A DNA stretch of 64,000 bases from GCA-2728135 sp002728135. GTDB lineage: Bacteria; Pseudomonadota; Alphaproteobacteria; UBA828. This document shows, piece by piece, positions 61,447 through 64,000 of this stretch. Both the position numbers and the translations under genes were made by a program. The stretch lies in contig CAXEND010000013.1 of assembly GCA_963997635.1 (NCBI GenBank), positions 3,673 to 67,672 of the forward strand. The letters are read 5' to 3'. Position 1 is the first letter of the stretch. Every line of letters begins with the position of its first letter. A model generated the notes under the pieces. That model ran no database searches. It was not told where the DNA came from and saw only the letters and a program-made list of their open reading frames with translations.

Positions 61447-64000
61447 TTAATTATCAAAATCAGGCTCTAAGCCACCCTCCTCAAAAACTGAAAATATATT
61501 TCTTAAGAATCCAGGTGTAAGAGCTGCAAGTGGATTTACTATTATTGTTGGTGCATCCAAAGACCCTCTTATTGTGTATGTAGCAGCAAATAGGCCTTCT
61601 CCCTTACCCCCAGCCAGTACTTCTCCAATAATAGGTATATTACTTATAAAACTATTTATAACATAAGCGGGAGCGATCGTTCCCTCAATATCTGCAATAT
61701 CTGACTTAAGATTTACATTACCATCTGCATGAACACCTAAAGAAGTCCCTAAAGCACGTGCACGTTTTAAAGTTAATATATTTTTATTTTTTTCAAATGG
61801 CACTACAAGAGTACCAAATGCAATTCCGTCTCCCTGAAGTAATTCAACAATTCCAGTTAAAGAGGCAATATTTAAAATTTGAGCTAAAAGTGGAGTATTT
61901 ATAATCCGATAATTAGACACATTAACCTCACCAGACACCTTTGGGGGTGACTGATCATCATGGATAATAGCCCAGATAAAGAGCTTACCACCAATAACAT
62001 CATCGAATATATCAAATGCCCTGGCAAAAGCACCAGCATCTTCAGATAAGATTTTTATTCTTCTTTTTTGACCTTGGGAGTCGAGCATTAAAGTCATATC
62101 ATGGCCAGAAGGTAATACTGCGTATATTCGACCAGCTTTTAATTTGTTTGATATACTTTCCAAACTTCCCCTAACTGCTGTTAACTGCTGGTTAGAGCGA
62201 GTGATAAGCCTGTTGATGTTAATATCTAGGATAAAGTCAGAAATTTTATCCTTGTCTTCATCTAAAAAGTCATCAAGAAAAGGTCTAAGATCTAAACTTT
62301 CGCCAGTAATTTTTATTATAGGCAATGAATGTATTTTGTTATCAACATTAAAACTTAAATCATTATCACCATAAAGCACCCTAGCAAATTCAGCTTGATC
62401 TAATATAAACTTGTTATTTTCATCAAATCCTAATTTTAAATTTCCCAGAGCATATAAATCTTTTGCATTAAATTCTAATTCACTGATGTTGACTTCCTTA
62501 GACTCTATACCAAAGTCTATAATCATCTTTATAGCAGCACCATCACCATATTCTTTTTTCCAGTATATTTCGGGTATTTTCAATTCTGAAGAAGACAAAT
62601 CTATAGTAGCTATTGCTTGATAGGCTTTATCTACATTACGGCTCACAGATACATCCATTTTGACTGGACCATTGAGATGGGAAGAAAGATTAAATCCAAG
62701 AGATTCTCTACCTTCAGTGTCAAGAATAGTTTTAAAAATATAATTTTGAGCACTTGAACCATTGCTGGTAAATTTTTCAGACCATTCTATGTCGATAGGG
62801 ACATCATTTATCGCCCCGACCCCTTCTAGTCTCAGTTTATTATCAGAAAATTGGATTTCAAAATCTCCATTGGAAAGATTGTATCCCTTAGAAAGAAAAT
62901 CATCTGCTGATACTGAGCGTGCTTGTGCCAAAGCATTTAAATTAACATCCTTTACTGAAATACCATAATCAACAGGAAATCCGAGCGTGAAGTTTGTATT
63001 TATTTCACCGTTCAGGTTTTCCAAACTTATATTAACCTTATCATTAATTGTTAAAGGACCACTATTAATCAACTTTATAGCATCCTGGATACTTGATTCT
63101 GTCTGAATAGTCATTGATGCATGCGGTTTTGATTCTCCTGTTAAATCCCAGAAGTTTGCTTGAGCATATTTAGTTTTAACTCCATCAACACTCCCTTCCC
63201 GCATTTCAATGAACATGGTATGCATATTAGCCTTCCCATTACCATTAACTCCTTTAACTAAAGGCATAGGTTTAAGATAATTAACCGAAATATTTTCAAA
63301 TTCAAATTCAGCTGTTACAGCGTCTTTTATATATTGATTTTCCAAGTTTAAAGGAAATTGACCCGGTTCAAGAGAAATTGAAGAAGTAAATCTAGTCATT
63401 ATGCCTTCTGAAACATTTTTCAAAACCCAAGTCCTAGTTTTTACCAAAAGTGTGTCTGGCCAATATTTATAAAGCTCATCAAAAGGCATATCTATAATAG
63501 ATAGATCCCCAATAATCCCATAACCCTTTTTTGTTTCAGTAATATTTCCGTTGAATGAAAAGGTTGGCCCACCAGAATCAACAAAGAAATCATTAATATT
63601 TAATGTTGAGTTATCTATATCTGCTTGACCTTTAATCCGTAAATATTCAAAAGGTCTGGGTGTTGGAATAAAACTGGGCATATCAATAATTCCAGAATAT
63701 CCCTCTACATCAAAAATAAGAGGTATTTTAAAGTCACCGTTAAAACTAGTCTCAGTGTAAACTTTACCCGAAAAACTTCCGTCTATATTTGAAAGGGTAG
63801 GAAAAAATTCAACTAGATTTTTCACATTTAATGGAACAAAGTCTTCAAACCCTATTTCCAACTTAATTAATTCTTCATTAATATTTATATCTATATTGGT
63901 ATCAATATTAATTAGTTTATCAATCGTTTCTATGTAAAAATTAGCTTTCCCTGTAGCTTCTTCTGACCCAAGTTCAAAAACAAAATCTGCTTTGGGCACC
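61447..64000 (-). CDS. AsmA/YhdP-like large envelope protein, C-terminal part
   Basis: At least 850 residues are visible and the frame stays open to the window edge, so the N-terminus is missing; the GTG at 63999 need not be the start. The sequence is made of repeating amphipathic beta strands (DUF3971/AsmA-like), with the C-terminal pattern found in YhdP relatives: FDIFDDVIGGKLFIWAII, INTPLLAQILNIASLTGI, and NSFISNIPIIGEVLAGGKGEG. Such proteins bridge inner and outer membranes and help phospholipid transport. Which AsmA paralog this is cannot be told. Confidence 0.9.
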   Translation of the reverse strand, partial: VPKADFVFELGSEEATGKANFYIETIDKLINIDTNIDININEELIKLEIGFEDFVPLNVKNLVEFFPTLSNIDGSFSGKVYTETSFNGDFKIPLIFDVEGYSGIIDMPSFIPTPRPFEYLRIKGQADIDNSTLNINDFFVDSGGPTFSFNGNITETKKGYGIIGDLSIIDMPFDELYKYWPDTLLVKTRTWVLKNVSEGIMTRFTSSISLEPGQFPLNLENQYIKDAVTAEFEFENISVNYLKPMPLVKGVNGNGKANMHTMFIEMREGSVDGVKTKYAQANFWDLTGESKPHASMTIQTESSIQDAIKLINSGPLTINDKVNISLENLNGEINTNFTLGFPVDYGISVKDVNLNALAQARSVSADDFLSKGYNLSNGDFEIQFSDNKLRLEGVGAINDVPIDIEWSEKFTSNGSSAQNYIFKTILDTEGRESLGFNLSSHLNGPVKMDVSVSRNVDKAYQAIATIDLSSSELKIPEIYWKKEYGDGAAIKMIIDFGIESKEVNISELEFNAKDLYALGNLKLGFDENNKFILDQAEFARVLYGDNDLSFNVDNKIHSLPIIKITGESLDLRPFLDDFLDEDKDKISDFILDININRLITRSNQQLTAVRGSLESISNKLKAGRIYAVLPSGHDMTLMLDSQGQKRRIKILSEDAGAFARAFDIFDDVIGGKLFIWAIIHDDQSPPKVSGEVNVSNYRIINTPLLAQILNIASLTGIVELLQGDGIAFGTLVVPFEKNKNILTLKRARALGTSLGVHADGNVNLKSDIADIEGTIAPAYVINSFISNIPIIGEVLAGGKGEGLFAATYTIRGSLDAPTIIVNPLAALTPGFLRNIFSVFEEGGLEPDFDN

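Noticed and set aside
1..64000. CRISPR arrays, insertion sequences, prophage genes, toxin-antitoxin pairs or rRNA
   Set aside because: I looked for repeated spaced units, transposase motifs and terminal inverted repeats and saw none; all long frames fit core cellular genes.

Overview
The window is about two-thirds A+T by eye. It looks like core chromosome of a free-living, probably streamlined alphaproteobacterium; a marine low-GC lineage is a guess. Three things point that way: the gene order is the long ancestral alphaproteobacterial block (cdsA-rseP-bamA-lpx-gltA-gltX-lexA-moe/moa-trp-ppiD-tpiA-secG-pyrG-kdsA-eno-ftsB-pdh-lpd-lipA-ratA-pncC-pgpA-ispDF-ntrYX-trkA-hfq-hflX-mazG), lipid A synthesis uses LpxI, and the lexA promoter carries a GTTC-N7-GTTC box, the alphaproteobacterial SOS operator. 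I found no insertion sequence, phage, CRISPR array, rRNA or plasmid gene. Genes are packed tightly, and no gene-free stretch reaches 300 bases.

Layout. 1-9 kb, plus strand: the end of cdsA, then rseP, bamA, ompH, lpxD, fabZ, lpxA, lpxI and lpxB (outer-membrane assembly and lipid A), then gloA. 9.5-17.5 kb, minus strand: trpG-trpD-trpC-moaC-moeA-lexA-gltX-gltA. 17.6-19.1 kb: two plus-strand genes, a methyltransferase and a YibQ-like deacetylase, separate trpG from ppiD-trpE (19.1-22.5 kb, minus). 22.8-34.8 kb, plus: tpiA, secG, pyrG, kdsA, eno, ftsB, pdhA-pdhB-pdhC-lpd, lipA and ratA. 34.9-37.1 kb, minus: ispDF-pgpA-pncC. 37.4-48.3 kb, plus: a Fis-like small protein, ntrY-ntrX-trkA, an aminotransferase, a HAD hydrolase, hfq-hflX and a CIRCE-controlled groES-groEL pair. 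48.4-58.6 kb, minus: a hydroxyacid dehydrogenase, mltB-rlpA-dacC-tmk-holB-metG-tatD-MBL-mazG. 58.8-64 kb: tRNA-Ser(UGA), a thioesterase, an acyl-CoA dehydrogenase, a DsbA-family protein and the end of a large AsmA/YhdP-like protein that runs off the window.

How the genes work together. The first block makes the outer membrane: BamA inserts proteins, OmpH/Skp escorts them, and Lpx enzymes build lipid A. The middle blocks feed central metabolism (enolase, pyruvate dehydrogenase with lipoate supply, citrate synthase) and nucleotide, tryptophan, KDO and isoprenoid synthesis. The late minus-strand block combines peptidoglycan remodelling (MltB, RlpA, DacC) with DNA replication support (Tmk, HolB) and housekeeping.

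The most unusual points are: an hflX frame with no NTG start codon upstream of its conserved core and an ATT overlapping the hfq stop; a free-standing DNA-binding domain resembling the C-terminus of NtrC where dusB-ntrB-ntrC is expected; a GroEL with an acidic tail instead of GGM repeats; a near-consensus promoter that would make pyrG mRNA almost leaderless; and several perfect palindromes beside start codons. I saw no convincing wholly new multi-gene system.
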